Assembly (NCBI GenBank): GCA_963693285.1
Contig: OY848925.1
Span: 436,501-500,500 of the forward strand
Origin: Xestospongia muta
Lineage: Eukaryota > Porifera > Demospongiae > Haplosclerida > Petrosiidae
Reading direction: 5' to 3'
Length of the DNA stretch: 64,000 nt
Positions 26,587 to 39,261 of this stretch are shown here, one piece after another. The notes under the pieces are model-generated. The model was not told the DNA's origin. It saw only the letters and a list, made by a program, of their open reading frames with translations, and searched no databases. Numbering within the stretch: the stretch's first letter is position 1; each line of letters opens with the position of its first letter. The position numbers and the translations under genes were made by a program.

Positions 26587-26620
26587 CTGTGTTGAGCACA
26601 ATAATGTACCACGTGTTTAG

Positions 26621-26695
26621 AGTATACGGAGTGAATACTTGTATTAGATTAGTTTTTGTTAATATTATTTTTATAATGTTCCAGTATACTTTCCG
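26621..26695 (+). promoter_or_regulatory. Repeated promoter-proximal module, copy B (F-box gene)
   Basis: Starts AGTATACGGAGTGAATAC and ends AGTATACTTTCCG, 55 bp before the F-box ATG. It keeps the left end of the module best. The inner AAATTTCA block is lost. Confidence 0.5.
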
Positions 26696-26749
26696 TTTCT
26701 TATAATGGGTGGAGCTCTAACTGCACTGCTTGCTATAATTGCATAAGTT

Positions 26750-28300
26750 ATGGCTCAGGACGTTCAACTTGAAAGCTGTACTATCATAAAAGTGGACTTC
26801 ATTTCTTATCTTCCTCCTGAAGTAGCTGTAAAGATATTAATCTGTTTATCACTTAAAGATGTACTATCCTGTATGAGAGTAAGCCAACACTGGTTTGAAA
26901 GGATCAAAGAATTTACCACTTACTGGAAAGAAGCACTCATTTCATTAGGCATATCACAATACACATCTCATCGCTACAGAAACAAGTATCCAATCTATCG
27001 AGACATAGCTCTTAAAGTACATAAGACTCGACAATATATTACAGCTTCACAACCAGAAATCAAGTTTGTATCTCCGTCCTATCCAGGCAATCTTTACTTT
27101 CAATGCAATTACTCTAGATATGGTGTCTTAGTTGGTACAATGTATGAAGATTTTAATCCATTAGTTACTTCAGTATATATGGTTCATCCAAGTTCCGGAG
27201 TTTTAAAGAGAAAGTACCAATTTCAACCACACGCTCAGAATCCATTAAACAGAGTAGTTTGGGCACATGTGTTCTGTGATTATCTTCTATCAATTAGTGC
27301 TAGTGGACTTTGGCAAGGACACAATTTGGCTACAAATAAAACAGTCTTAAGCTGGAATGGACCTAATTTATTTGACACAGATCTCATAGTGAGATGTTGT
27401 GAGCGTTGCTATATGGTTACTGTGGTGAAACTTGTGTCACACCGCCAACCAAAAGAGATGTACTGGGATGTTCAAATGATACGACTTGGCCGAGGCAATG
27501 TCTATCCATCAATTGCACATTCCAGGATTGATTGCCCTGAGTATATTCCAACGTTACAAGCTGGATATGGTTGCAAAGAAATTGCTTTAGTACCGAAAAG
27601 TGATTCAATTGATGAAGGTGGATTCTGTGACATACATTGGTTGTTAATGCAATGGGCAGAGAGTATCTATGTCCACGAGGTCCTATCCCCTCATAATGTC
27701 ATGCAAAAACCTTTATCAATTTTACAGAGTGGTATTGATATTGTCGATGTACAATCTTTAACATCTGAAAGAACTAATTGTACTTCATTTGTCCTCTCGT
27801 CAGATCAAAGGCTGTTGGGTTATATTTTTAACAGTCACTTATATGTGTGGAATTTGGATCCACAAAAACTGCAGTCAAAGTATAAAATCAGTCAAAAAAA
27901 CAAAGTACAAGTTCGCCTATTGGCAATCGGTCACATATTTACTATCATCGGCTATGAGTCGTTAAATGGACATGTACAAGTCGTATCTACCATAACTGGT
28001 GACCTAATATTTGGAACTCATGGTTTCTCAGCGATAGGACAAGCTTCTCACATGCTAGGCACTCCACCTCCATACTTCACCTTTTTAGGACCTGTGGATG
28101 AAGAGTGGCTGAATGAAGTGGATGCTTTGCCACACCCCTCATCTCCTGTTTTGTTATATTGGGATAAAATCCGACATTGTGTGTCGGGAATTATCTTTCG
28201 ACATCATGAGAATAAAGTCGGTACTGTTCAAGCTGTTCGTTCATCAAGTACGTCTATTGGTCTTAAAGATAAATTGAAAAGTCTATTTAAATTGACATAA
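26750..28300 (+). CDS. F-box protein with WD/beta-propeller-like C terminus, intronless
   Basis: 516 aa in one exon. The F-box is at residues 18-60 (ISYLPPEVAVKILICLSLKDVLSCMRVSQHWFERI), predicting SKP1 binding and a role as an SCF ubiquitin-ligase substrate receptor. The remaining 450 residues are rich in short beta-type repeats: LFDTDLIVRCCERC, SFVLSSDQRLLGYIFNSHLYVWNL, and GHVQVVSTITGDLIFGT. These suggest a degenerate beta-propeller, but canonical WD dipeptides are scarce. A close named F-box protein was not recognised. It is intronless, like CSE1L and the next gene. Its ATG is preceded by module copy B. Confidence 0.8.
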   Translation: MAQDVQLESCTIIKVDFISYLPPEVAVKILICLSLKDVLSCMRVSQHWFERIKEFTTYWKEALISLGISQYTSHRYRNKYPIYRDIALKVHKTRQYITASQPEIKFVSPSYPGNLYFQCNYSRYGVLVGTMYEDFNPLVTSVYMVHPSSGVLKRKYQFQPHAQNPLNRVVWAHVFCDYLLSISASGLWQGHNLATNKTVLSWNGPNLFDTDLIVRCCERCYMVTVVKLVSHRQPKEMYWDVQMIRLGRGNVYPSIAHSRIDCPEYIPTLQAGYGCKEIALVPKSDSIDEGGFCDIHWLLMQWAESIYVHEVLSPHNVMQKPLSILQSGIDIVDVQSLTSERTNCTSFVLSSDQRLLGYIFNSHLYVWNLDPQKLQSKYKISQKNKVQVRLLAIGHIFTIIGYESLNGHVQVVSTITGDLIFGTHGFSAIGQASHMLGTPPPYFTFLGPVDEEWLNEVDALPHPSSPVLLYWDKIRHCVSGIIFRHHENKVGTVQAVRSSSTSIGLKDKLKSLFKLT

Positions 28301-28576
28301 CTAACTATGGAAAATTTAATATAATGAATTATCATTGTACACCATGTATAATTTTTATCAGCTCCTCCTGAAAAATGTGATCAACGCCTACGCTACGCTA
28401 ATATTACGCATGCGCAAACAGCTTTAACAAACATGATTAATTGATTATTAACTGATGCGCAACGCAAAGTATAAAGAAGGGCGTATCGTCTATTTACGCT
28501 TTACAACAACTTACAAGTGTCATTATCTCTCAATATTATCCGGCGTTTTCTTGGGAACTTAACAAAATTTGCAGCA

Positions 28577-29800
28577 ATGTCTTCACTTCTACTTATTACA
28601 GCACTTTCCCTGTTATGTAGCAGTCAAGCACAAATTTCTAGTGCACCTCCTGCCATTGTTGTCCACCCACCGGCCTATTCCACAGCAGTTGCTGCACAAA
28701 CAGTTCGGCTGACATGTGCAGCTTATGGTGTACCAACTCCAACCATTTCCTGGAGCAAAGCAAGTGGAAATATAACCGCCATGATGCAGGATTCTAACTC
28801 TGGAGTCAGAGGTTACTGGCAATCAGTGACTGTTAACGGAACGGAATTTGCTGTCTCTGTTTTGGAAATTTGTGGTGTTGGTTCATTTCATACGGATGAG
28901 TACAGTTGCTGGGCTGATAACGGTGTCAGTGGCGTAGGTATTGCAGCCTCTACTGCCAAGTTCTTTCTTTCCATTTCTGTAGCTCCGTCAGAGCCTCCAG
29001 CCATTGTGGTTCACCCACCCAATGCTACATCTGTGGATTATGGCAGTACAATCGAAGCAGTTTGTGTTGCTTATGGCAATCCAATCCCATCCGTTAGCTG
29101 GACCAAATCAGGTTGCTCTAACATCTCTACCAGTGGATATGCAAGAGTTTATAATGAGATTGTCACATACAATGATGTCTCATTCCGTAAGTCTGTTCTC
29201 CAACTCTGCAACGTCAAAGAAAACGATACAGATTGGTACTCCTGCTCTGCCACTAATGGAATCAATGGAGAAGGACTTGCACCAAACAATTGGCCGTGGT
29301 CACTCTCTGTCTCACCTTCACCTTCCCCACCGCCACCACCCTTATCCAGCAGTATGCCACCGATGCCAACTTCTTCAATGATGATGTCAATGATGACATC
29401 ATCAATGATTGGTTCAATGTCAACTAGTACCAGTAAAAGTATGAGTACATCTGCAACACCAACGCAGACTTTAGGTACAACAAGTGGGCTCTCATCAAAT
29501 GTAGCTTCAGTTTATGTTGGTATTATAATACTGGAAGCCTTTTTTGTTATAATCCTTTTACTTGCCTTGGTCATAACAACATTCTTTGCAATTAAATTCA
29601 ATCGTCAGTACAGAGAAAAAGTGGGACGTATTGATATCCCTAATGCTCCCAATGACCCTCGAGTTCGTTTTGGTGTTGAAAACCCTCTTCATGCTCTCGA
29701 AGGAGAAAATGAATATGATGTTGCAGGTTCTCTGTCATATAAAGAATTGGTAAAGAAAGTTGAAGAAACAGAGAAAGATAAAACTGCTTTACTCGACTAA
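28577..29800 (+). CDS. Type I membrane protein with two Ig domains, intronless
   Basis: 407 aa from the ATG at 28577; the frame is open upstream only from a GTG. The signal peptide SSLLLITALSLLCSSQAQ is followed by two similar Ig-like domains of about 100 aa. The first runs from PPAIVVHPPAYS with C...SW...DEYSCW. The second runs from PPAIVVHPPNAT with C...SW...DWYSCSA. Both show the Cys/Trp/Tyr-x-Cys core and share the PPAIVVHPP lead, so one arose by internal duplication. A Pro/Ser/Met/Thr-rich stalk (SPSPSPPPPP, SSMMMSMMTSS) leads to one TM helix (GIIILEAFFVIILLLALVI). A 65-aa cytoplasmic tail follows with Tyr residues (NEYDVAGSLSYKELV) that could be phosphorylated. It is probably an adhesion or recognition receptor; the ligand is unknown. 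Confidence 0.88.
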   Translation: MSSLLLITALSLLCSSQAQISSAPPAIVVHPPAYSTAVAAQTVRLTCAAYGVPTPTISWSKASGNITAMMQDSNSGVRGYWQSVTVNGTEFAVSVLEICGVGSFHTDEYSCWADNGVSGVGIAASTAKFFLSISVAPSEPPAIVVHPPNATSVDYGSTIEAVCVAYGNPIPSVSWTKSGCSNISTSGYARVYNEIVTYNDVSFRKSVLQLCNVKENDTDWYSCSATNGINGEGLAPNNWPWSLSVSPSPSPPPPPLSSSMPPMPTSSMMMSMMTSSMIGSMSTSTSKSMSTSATPTQTLGTTSGLSSNVASVYVGIIILEAFFVIILLLALVITTFFAIKFNRQYREKVGRIDIPNAPNDPRVRFGVENPLHALEGENEYDVAGSLSYKELVKKVEETEKDKTALLD

Positions 29801-30062
29801 CTATTACATCTGCCTTGGTATTTTAGCCTGCTAAACCCAAACCTTTGCTGCTTACATTTACATAGGCCATAAACACACTAAAGTAGCTTTGCACGTAGCT
29901 TTTGTTTTTTTATAAACTTAAATGTCGTTTTATAAAAGAAACTTAAAATGTCAATAATTTACTCTATTATTGGGTGGAGTTTAATTTTTGCCGAGTCGTA
30001 TACATAATAACAATAATAATAATAATAATTGATTAGGCTATGAATATCGTTAACAATTTCCC
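29801..30062. other. Intergenic between Ig receptor and TTL-like gene
   Basis: About 260 bp with an (AAT)n run at 30006-30030. Nothing else was recognised. Confidence 0.5.
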
Positions 30063-33000
30063 ATGGCTTACTTGTCTCGAGTACCTTTGACACTCAAAGT
30101 GTTATTAATATTAGCAGTTGTTGGACTAATGCTTAACTTTTTTATGATATGGACAGTTGGAAGTAACTCTATGGACAATAATCAAAAAAGACAAGGTTTT
30201 AATTCTCCACCTCTTGTGCCAGCAGAGACCAATAGTAAACCTGTTGTGTGGATCAATGCTAAGAAAGTGAGTTTATTTAACTTTTAAAAGTTAATCTTAC
30301 GTTGATTGTCAACTCTCTTAAGATAGCAGTACTATCTATATTAGGAACTATTGTGTTATCTCTTTGTCTACTATTTGTTTACACTTAAGTCAGATAAAGC
30401 CATTATTAATGATAACACACCCTGTATTAATTTATCAGACTATTTAATATTCATGAATACAGGAATTAGCAATGAGTCATGTCCATACAGTTTTTGATCG
30501 ATTGGGATACCGGTTACGTCTTCCTGGGGAAGCATGGGATGTCATGTGGTCACATGGGTATCCTTATAACATTTTCAAAGAGGACTTACAAAATCTATAT
30601 CCTCATCAGAGAGTGAGTACAAACCCAATTATTAATTATAGTACTGGGATTAATTAATTATAATACTAATTCAACAATTTATTAAATTACAACAACCCTT
30701 TTTAATATTGTTAATTGATTTATATACTTATCTTATCTAGATCAATCATTTTCCAGGAACGTCGTGTTTTGTAAGTAAACCAAAACTATCTACACACGGT
30801 TTTTCATTTACCCCTAAAACATACCGTCTTCCTGAAGATGTAGATCAGTTGCTTACACAGGTAATATATCAAGCTAATATTAGTGTCTAAGATTTAATTA
30901 TATTATAATTAATATAATCATCTAGGCTAAGCAATATCCTGAGAAATTGTGGATCCAGAAAAGCAATATGCATAGAGGAATAAGAATAGTAAAACCTGAA
31001 GGTGTGTGAATATCTCAATAATCTTAATTTTATTAATAATTATTAATAATTATTAATAATAGCTATTGAGTTGAAATACAAAGGAAGTATTGTACAGGAA
31101 TATGTAGACAAGCCAATGTTGATTGATGGACGGTGAGATTCTTCAGGAATATAGAACTGGTTTGACAAGTTTATCTTGTTATAGGAAGTTTGATGTAGGG
31201 ATCTATGTAGCTATAATGTCAGTTAATCCATTAAGAGTGTATGCATATGGAGAGGAGATATTGTGGAGGTCAGTGATGTCAATGACATAGTTTTTGTGAT
31301 GTCTTTTTTGTAGATTTTGTCCCAAACCTTATCATCCATTTGATGAAAATGATAAAGAACGTTATGTTATTGATGATGAGTATAGTCCAGCTTGGGAGGT
31401 AAATTAGTTTGTGACTTACTTCTTTTTTCTATGTCCATCCATCCATTGTCCATCAACCCACTCAACCACTCAACCATCCATTCATTTATTCATCTGCCAA
31501 ATCATTACTAGATTCCAATGGTCAGACCTCTTGTACAAGACAGTGGACTAAGTCACAAAGAAGCTCTCAATTACATTCTCAAGCAAAAAGGTACATTGGT
31601 TATTGATTACTGATACAATCATTGATTACTGATATAATCATTGATTACTGATACAATCATTGATTACTGATACAATCATTGATTACTGATACAATCATTG
31701 ATTACTGATACAATCATTGATTACTGATATAATCATTGATTACTGATACAATCATTGATTACTAATACAATCATTGATTACTGATACAATCATTGATTAC
31801 TGATATAATCATTGATTACTGATACAATCATTGATTACTGATATAATCATTGATTACTAATACAATCATTGATTACTGATACATTCATTGATTACTAATA
31901 CAATCATTGATTACTGATACTACAGTAAATGTTATTTTCTTTAATTAGGTTTTGCTCCAGAAAAATTCTGGAATGCAGCTCATAGTATAATTCAGCAGGT
32001 AATTATGACAATCATGTGACAATCATGTGACTTCAATAGGTCATGTATCATTGTGAGAGTGCAGTAGTAAACTACACCAAGTCCTATGCTAGTATAAAGT
32101 ATGAAGAGAGATATTACTTTAATTAATTGAGTTTATTGTTTAATAGTAACTTTGTTGAAATGGTACGTTTTGATTTTGTTACTGATGAAAACTTGAACGT
32201 ATGGCTAATGGAGGTATATATTATATTAACATAATGTATTGTAATATTAATACTATATAATAATACATAATGTATTGTACATTATTAATAGTATATAATA
32301 ATACATAATGTATTGTAATATTAATACTATATAAAAATACATAATGTATTGTAATATTAATACTATATAATAATACATAATGTATTGTAATATTAATACT
32401 ATATAATAATAATACATAATGTATTGTAATATTAATACTATATAATAATACATAATGTATTGTACATTATTAATACTATATAATAATACATAATGTTAGT
32501 ATATATTATATATAAAATCAATCAATTATTGATACATTATAACTTACCTATCAATAACTAATACCACTCTTATATAACAAATTTTTAGGTCAATTTATCT
32601 CCTAACCTCTCTTCTTCACATGTGTCTAACAATCGTTTTATGTATGAACAGGTATATATTATAAGTAAATTGAAATTACAAATATTATATTTTTATTACA
32701 ATAGTTAGTGTTCAACTTTTTAACTATTGCCGGTCTTGCAAGAGGACCTGATCAAGGACTGAGATACAAGTATATACTCATTGTGTATAATGTCTTGCTC
32801 TATAGATCTTTATTTTAGTGGTGAATATGAGAGTATAATGTACGTTAATGAACATGATATTCAAGTACCTCTACTTCATTGTATAGACAGTAGTTGTACC
32901 AACAATTGTAAACACCAGCTGGTAAGAAGATAATTTCTGTCAATTACCTTCTCATAAACTATTTTATTTCTATAGTCTTGTCAACTTTGTAAACAATGTC

Positions 33001-33221
33001 AAAATGATAAGTTTATTTTCACTTTAAAAACAGCTTTTTTGGAGCATGTTAACAAACGTAACTTTCATCGTCTTATCCCACCTCCTTGTGATGGTTGTCA
33101 TGGCAACATGTTACCACCTGGTACCATCAGTCGTAGTCATCATAGCACAAGGGTTAATAATTATTTGATGGAGGAATGGTTTGATGGGAAATGTTGCCAA
33201 AACCCAAACTGGTGCTCTTGA
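30063..33221 (+). CDS. Membrane-anchored tubulin-tyrosine-ligase-like protein (TTLL15-like)
   Basis: TTL-family ATP-grasp ligase with an N-terminal signal anchor (LTLKVLLILAVVGLMLNFFMIW), unusual for the family. Exons then give GYRLRLPGEAWDVMWSHGYPYN, INHFPGTSCFVSKPKLS, LWIQKSNMHRGIRIV (ATP-binding Lys/Arg), IVQEYVDKPMLIDGRKFDVGIYVAI, RVYAYGEEILWRF, RFDFVTDENLNVWLMEVNLSPNLSS (metal-binding Glu/Asn), and a C-terminal Cys-rich tail (CIDSSCTNNCKHQLSCQLCKQCQ, CCQNPNWCS). The last exon ends at 33221. The anchor predicts that the catalytic domain faces the lumen or exterior, or that the enzyme sits on ER/Golgi membranes; the similar nematode ttll-15 also has an anchor. Introns hold two minisatellites. 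Substrate and modification (Glu or Gly) cannot be told from sequence. Confidence 0.85.
31602..31921. repeat. 19-bp minisatellite in TTL-like intron
   Basis: About 17 units of ATTGATTACTGATACAATC, with ATA/AAT variants. Confidence 0.92.
32229..32505. repeat. 36-bp AT-rich minisatellite in TTL-like intron
   Basis: About seven units built from AATACTATATAATAATACAT plus AATGTATTGTAATATT. Confidence 0.9.
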
Positions 33222-33482
33222 AATAGTGCTTTTAAATAAAAATTTATGTTATTTTTTGAAGTTTATTTAAAATTTTAAATCAACTTAAGTTGTCATCATA
33301 TCAAATTTTCATCAAATATTATATTATACAGTTTTCATTTATAAGATTGTTACATTATTTTCATTTAATTTATATTAAAAGTCATGAAATAAAGGTAATT
33401 AATTTGATAACATTGAGAATTAAAACGTTTTTTTTGTTGTTGTCATTTTAACATTTAACTTGAATTTAAAACTGATATTACA
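33222..33482. other. Intergenic between convergent TTL-like gene and RPAP1
   Basis: About 260 bp, strongly AT-rich, holding both 3' UTRs. An AATAAA lies near 33235. Nothing else was seen. Confidence 0.5.
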
Positions 33483-36400
33483 TTAGAGAGAAGGCAATTT
33501 TGAAGAGAAACGTCTTGTTATTACTTCAATTTGTGAACTAGTAAATTCATCTGATAATTGGATATTGCTAGATCCAGTGAGAGAGGGTCCGTTATAAAAC
33601 AAAATGTTACGCTGAAGAGACTAACAAACATACGATATAAAATATCATTTTATCATTAATTTTACTTTATCAGGTAAACCAAGGACTGCAAAGAAGAGGT
33701 TCTTGCACAATTCATTGACAGGATCTGTTTCAGATATATCTTGAAAGATGAATGAATTAATGTGATGAACAACAATTAAGTAGAGCAGGGAATTTTTTTG
33801 AGGACTAGACAATTAAAGGATTGTCATGTGCAAAGTTAGCCACAGCCATAACATACTGTATAGTATGTGATGCTAAGATTGTTAAGTATTGCTCTAACAA
33901 GTCCCAGTCCTGTTCTATTGGGTACAGGAATGAGTCTACTGGAATAGTGATCTAAAAAGTTAAAGCAAATAGAAATTTATAGAATAGATTTAAATGTACC
34001 TGTGTTGGTGAGAGATGTATTAACTTGAGAATGTGGGTGTGGTCAATCCAGAAGTCCTTTCGGAAAGAGAGGGGATATCTTTGTAAAAGAGGAATGAGAA
34101 GATAGGATGCAAAAAGTTGATCGCCATAGGAGACAGCAGCAAATTGATCCAAAAGTGAAGTAAAACTAGAAAGGAAATCAATTTAGATCAAGTAGAATCA
34201 TCTGGCTATAACAAGTGAATGGATAACGAAATCAAATGAGATTAGCTATAACTCACAAGTCTTGAAATGATGCCAGTCCAGGTATGGGAAGAGAAAAATT
34301 AAGAGCAGTTAGTATATTAGAAGTGGTATAAGAAGAGAACAAAGAAGTCAAACAATGGTGAATCTCTGACTCAAAAAACAAATCAGAATCTAAAAAATTA
34401 AACAATACAATTTAAAACAAAGAATTTCTTACTAATGAGGAAGGTGGACATTATTAGTGCTAGACGTAAAATAGGAGGTGTGGTATTAATGACATCACAT
34501 CGACATCGTTCCAAAAGCACCAAATAATACAGTATATTGGACATACCCCCTGTACCAATATTATCACGTCCAGAAGATTCACTAAAAAAGATAGACCAGT
34601 ACTATATAATATTATAACATTGAATGGTGTTAAGATAGAGTATGCCATCATGTCAATTACCCTTTGATAGCAGCTGTATATTCTATTAGTAGAGGCCAAT
34701 ACATCCAGTTAGGTGGTAACAATGACTCAGTAAATGGAGATAAGAGGTGAGTGTCTTGTTGAATTGGATTAGGATTTAACCAATGAGTGGAACGCACCAC
34801 ATCTTTTTCTTTTAATCCCATGTTTTGACAATATTGATTATATGTGTCTTTAATTGATGGTAACTTAGCAACTGTCACTTCAATTAGATCAGCTGTAGTG
34901 GTGGGTGGAGCTTGAGAATGAGACCATGTGACCATTAATGGTGCCTTAAGATCAGAGTCAGTAGTAATTTTATCCAGTATGTCTCTATAAAAGAGAGTTA
35001 CATTTTAAGATCTATTCTACAAGTCTTAAAAATAACAACAACAGTATTAAAATACATATAACAAATGTACCTATAAAATGATGTATGAAATATTATATTG
35101 TTCAGTAATTTGTTAACTATTTCCTCATAACCAGGAGGGAATAAAGAGACAAGTCTCAGAGCACATGAATGTAACAATTGAAGTTGATAACAAGTCAGGC
35201 TCTCTACAGCCGTCTAAATAACAGTCACCATATTAGATAATACAAAGTGATTGATACACTTACTAAGAGAGTCTGGACTACATAATAGAGATATAGATAC
35301 AATGAACAATAACAGAGATTTACCTAACAGAAGACATCAGTGAAGTAAAATTAACTACCTCTAGGCAATACACTGCCATTTAAACATACTACACGTAGCT
35401 CCCATTCTTACTTGGATTGTGGGTGGCATTGCTTTACAAAACCATTCTAAATGTGACCAAAATTCTTCACTGATCAAAGTTGGTACAAATGTCTGGGACA
35501 AGCCACGATGTAGTTGTATTAAAGATAAACAGAGTTGTTGTGACACACACAAAATATCAGAGAAAACAGTTAAAATGGAGAGAGAATGAGTTAGAGAAGG
35601 ATAATCTTTCTCTTCCATAGGGTCTTGACCATACAAAGCAGGTTTTGATGGTAAGAGGGGAACATACCTCGGGAGAGAAGGAGATGGTGTAACAGATGTT
35701 AGTGACTTTAGTGAAGCACTAGCCAAGGGAACATATTTTGATAACAATGTTTGATTATTAAAAACTAACATGATAGTTTTGAGAGCCATTGGGTAGAGTT
35801 TGGATTGAAAAAATAATTTTAAAACATTTCCAGCAACTGACTCAACTTCCTCAAGTAAATCAACAGGACTACTTCGTAACTCAGGCTATTAAAAGAGATA
35901 CTTTACAAAAAAATAAATCAGAAACAAACCTTTCTATTATATTCACTATAAAATGTAGTAGCAATGTTTATCAAAGCTGTAATATATTGCAATCTATCTA
36001 ACTGTTAAAATATCACCATCACATTCTCCACAATATCACACTCACTGTTATATCCTCATCGCTAACATCCTGACACTCCCTCAAAACTCTAGCAAGACAT
36101 TTCAAGGCAGGGTCAACCACACCCCTCACCTGAGACCAATTAATACACAGAGGTGGGTGTGGCTCTTTGGCTTGTTCGGCTTGTAACATGTTTGGGAGAA
36201 CAGCAGCTGCATTTATTGATCCCGAGAGTACATGAAATATTGACAATGTTCTTTGGAGCTCACAGGAAGAGAGAGAGAAAGGTGAAGAAATGGCTATAAA
36301 ACATTTCAGTAATGTTGGAAACACGTCACTGTGGAGATAGAAAATAATTGAATAATTCATTATATTCTACATCTATTAGTCCATCCATCTATCATTACTA

Positions 36401-36816
36401 CAGTACCTCAGTGTATCCGTGGTCAGTCCATATCGTATTAAAACATTCCACGTTCTCAATGACTCCACAGACAAAATATAAGCATCGTTATTGGGTAGAG
36501 GGGTGTGGTCTTGTGGGTGTATTAGACCATATTGTAATACACAAGATAACAGCCGATAAGAAGATAACTGGACAAATTAATAAATAAATTTATAATTTAT
36601 TTTTCTTACTAGTTCTTGTGCAATGTAGCGACCAGCAACACAAAGAGTATACAATAGACGCATAGCCAAGGGATGTGGCCTCTTATAAATGTCTCCGCCT
36701 ACTTGAAAATGTCAGTATTTGTACATATACAAGAACTAACCATTTTCATTACTCCAAGTGGACGGAAGAAACCATTCTATAATGAGATTAATGAGTCTAG
36801 GACACTTCATTACCTG

Positions 36817-36849
<33 letters not shown>

Positions 36850-39063
36850 GATGTCATAATGACCTCATTAGCTGCTTGCAAAGAATGACGAACCACACGA
36901 ATCAATATCTCCAAAATTGTAACCACAACGACTTCTTGTGGTTGGCACACCTCCAAAATGTAGCGTAACCGTGGCAACAACATCATACCCAATAAACCTT
37001 TCACAATATCATATCCAATCATATCTTCTGCCTTATCTTCTTTAATCTTTGCTTCCATTACAGGTGACAATGATGGAACAAACATACCATTAGAACAACA
37101 ATAATATTTATATAGAAAGTGTTCTTCAGCAGGTGACACAAGAAGTGAGTGAATGCAAGCAACAGCAATTGCCTACATTAGTTAATATTTAATAATTAGT
37201 TGTAAAATTATAGGGGTTTACTTGTATGCTATCTGAACTCTCATCAAGTGCATAACGAAATAAAATAGGCAGGCCAGACTCCATTAATATATTAAAAACA
37301 GTTCCTTCTATTACATCAATATATTCATTATGTAATGCCTATATTGAATGGATTAACAAACCTACTAAAATGGACGAATAAATTGTACAATGGACAAATG
37401 GATATTGAATATGGACATATGGATAGTAAATTGGGAATGAAAAATGGACAAATAGTCAAAATGGATGTATAGATAATCAAAATGGATATATACTTACTCT
37501 TTTAACAATATAAGAAAATATTTGCAAACTAAATAATCTCTGTTGTTGAAATGAACTACGTGCTAAACTAAACAATTCTTCCAATGTATATCCTGCACTC
37601 TATAACAAATAAATTATAATTATATTATTATATTCCAGGGGGGGATTACTTCAGGCTCGTTACCATGGTGATGAAGACCTAAATAAGAGGGAATAGTAGT
37701 ACCAATATCACGAGATATGACCACACCCTTCAATGAGAATCTTACATCACGATAAACCTACATTGAAATTCAGCTAGATATATATACTCATTTAGTTTAC
37801 CTGAGGTGTTTCTATGGCAACAGGTATATCTGTCATCCATTTCATTTTTTCCTTCTCAACTATATCCATATTTAACCAGCCTTGCTGGTCTAATAAACCT
37901 GATTCACTAGTTTTGACAACTGGTTCTGTGGTAACAGAAGGAGTAGCAGATGGTTGAGAACTTCGAGACTGAAGAAATGCCACAACCTTAGGACCTAGAA
38001 GACCACAACAACCTTCATATAAAGCATCACCAATTTTTACCTAGCATTCTCTTCAGTTTTTCCTGTTCCTCAAGAATATCTTTCTCTGTTAAAGATGATA
38101 AAGTTGATACATTCTCTTCATGGATCTTTGCTATTTCTTGCTGGGCTGCTTTGGGGGTAGCACCTGCAGCCACAAGTCCTTGACCAGTGACAAGAGCAGA
38201 TTGCAAAAAATTGCTCCAAGTTGCAGAGGAGAGACTAGCAAATTTTGACTCTTCATCTAAACATATTATAAAGAGAAGACCACAACCTCACAAACTAACC
38301 TTGAGTTATTTTAGGTTTGTTCTGGTGACTTGTCATTGGAATCGAGTCTACTCTCTCTCGTACAATCTCTCTTTCACTAGCTATTGGAGCAGAGAGACCA
38401 AAATCATCAGGAGAGTGTGAATCAAATTGCTGAGCAAACAGACTCTTCTTTTTAACACCATCAGGTTTGCCTGTAGTCTAAAATGTTATGTAATAAAATA
38501 AACACGACGATTTATAATCATACTACTTCTTGAATCGATGAGAGTTTCATTACTATAGGAAATCCGTATTTTGCTTGATGAGATGTTATCACAGGGACAT
38601 CTCCCTGATTTAAATTAGACTCTTTAATATCCTTTAGTACTGAGTAAGACTCATGAGCTGTAGAATATACATGTAACATTAATAAGTATGTAGCAACACA
38701 CTTACCATATACTGGATCAACAGTACTACTCTATGTAGACAACAAATTCATGTTTTTGTTAGCAAGGAAAACATTACTTTCATACCAGTTTGTTTTCAGA
38801 AGATATTGACTTTACATCAGTTGCAGCTGTCTTGTATTGTGGACTTGTATCTTGTTTATATAGACAGTGAAATTCACAAGCAAAGTCTCCTTACCTTTGA
38901 GGGTAACTACATCTCTCTTTGACTTTTGATCTACAGAACTAAAAAAAGTTCCAGTCTGTGGCCTTCTTACTTCAGCTGAAGGTTGCTTCTTTGAGGTAAG
39001 GAATTGTTCCTGTAATGCTAGTATATCTTCTTCAGTCTCAGAAGAAGAGGGTCTTTTCAACAT
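33483..39063 (-). CDS. RPAP1: RNA polymerase II-associated protein 1 (RPAP1)
   Basis: Cytoplasmic/nuclear factor needed for RNA polymerase II assembly and nuclear import. Many exons, right to left from ATG 39061-39063. The N-terminal RPAP1_N signature is MLKRPSSSETEEDILALQEQFL. A second block, WLNMDIVEKEKMKWMTDIP (about 37810-37890), matches the family's conserved WLHMD-x-VE region. The central helical block GYDIVKGLLGMMLLPRLRYILEVC with TILEILIRVVRHSLQAANEV lies at 36860-37020. C-terminal blocks include NQYCQNMGLKEKDVVRSTHWLNP (about 34780-34850) and SYGDQLFASYLLIPLLQRYPLSFRKDFWIDH (about 34050-34140). The frame ends SSKLPSL at 33483. Overall length is comparable to animal RPAP1. Introns carry short tandem repeats (about 37370-37500, AATGGACAAATGGA-like). 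Confidence 0.95.
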
Positions 39064-39100
39064 CTTGTACCACGTGGGTCTAATAGTTTACGGGAGTAAA

Positions 39101-39162
39101 CGGAAACGTTTTGAAATTTGTACAGAAAAGTAATGGGGTAAATTGAATTAACTCCGTATACT
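39101..39162 (-). promoter_or_regulatory. Repeated promoter-proximal module, copy C (RPAP1)
   Basis: On the minus strand it reads AGTATACGGAGTTAATTC then GTACAAATTTCAAAACGTTTCCG. This is the best match to copy A (GTACAAATTTCAGAACATTTCCG). It ends 37 bp before the RPAP1 ATG, in the same orientation as the gene. A shorter inverted TTTACGGGAGTAAA follows at 39087-39100. Confidence 0.6.
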
Positions 39163-39261
39163 TTAATCAACATCTTAGAAAAAGAACAGCATCTTACAAA
39201 TCATATAAATTGTCACAAAGACAGAGTTACATTAGTACTACAAAAATAAAAAAATCCTTTA

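Noticed and set aside
31602..31921. CRISPR-like array
   Set aside because: Direct 19-bp repeats with no unique spacers; a simple minisatellite in an animal intron.
32253..32453. 66-aa minus frame YYYIVLILQYIM repeats
   Set aside because: Translation of the 36-bp AT-rich minisatellite.
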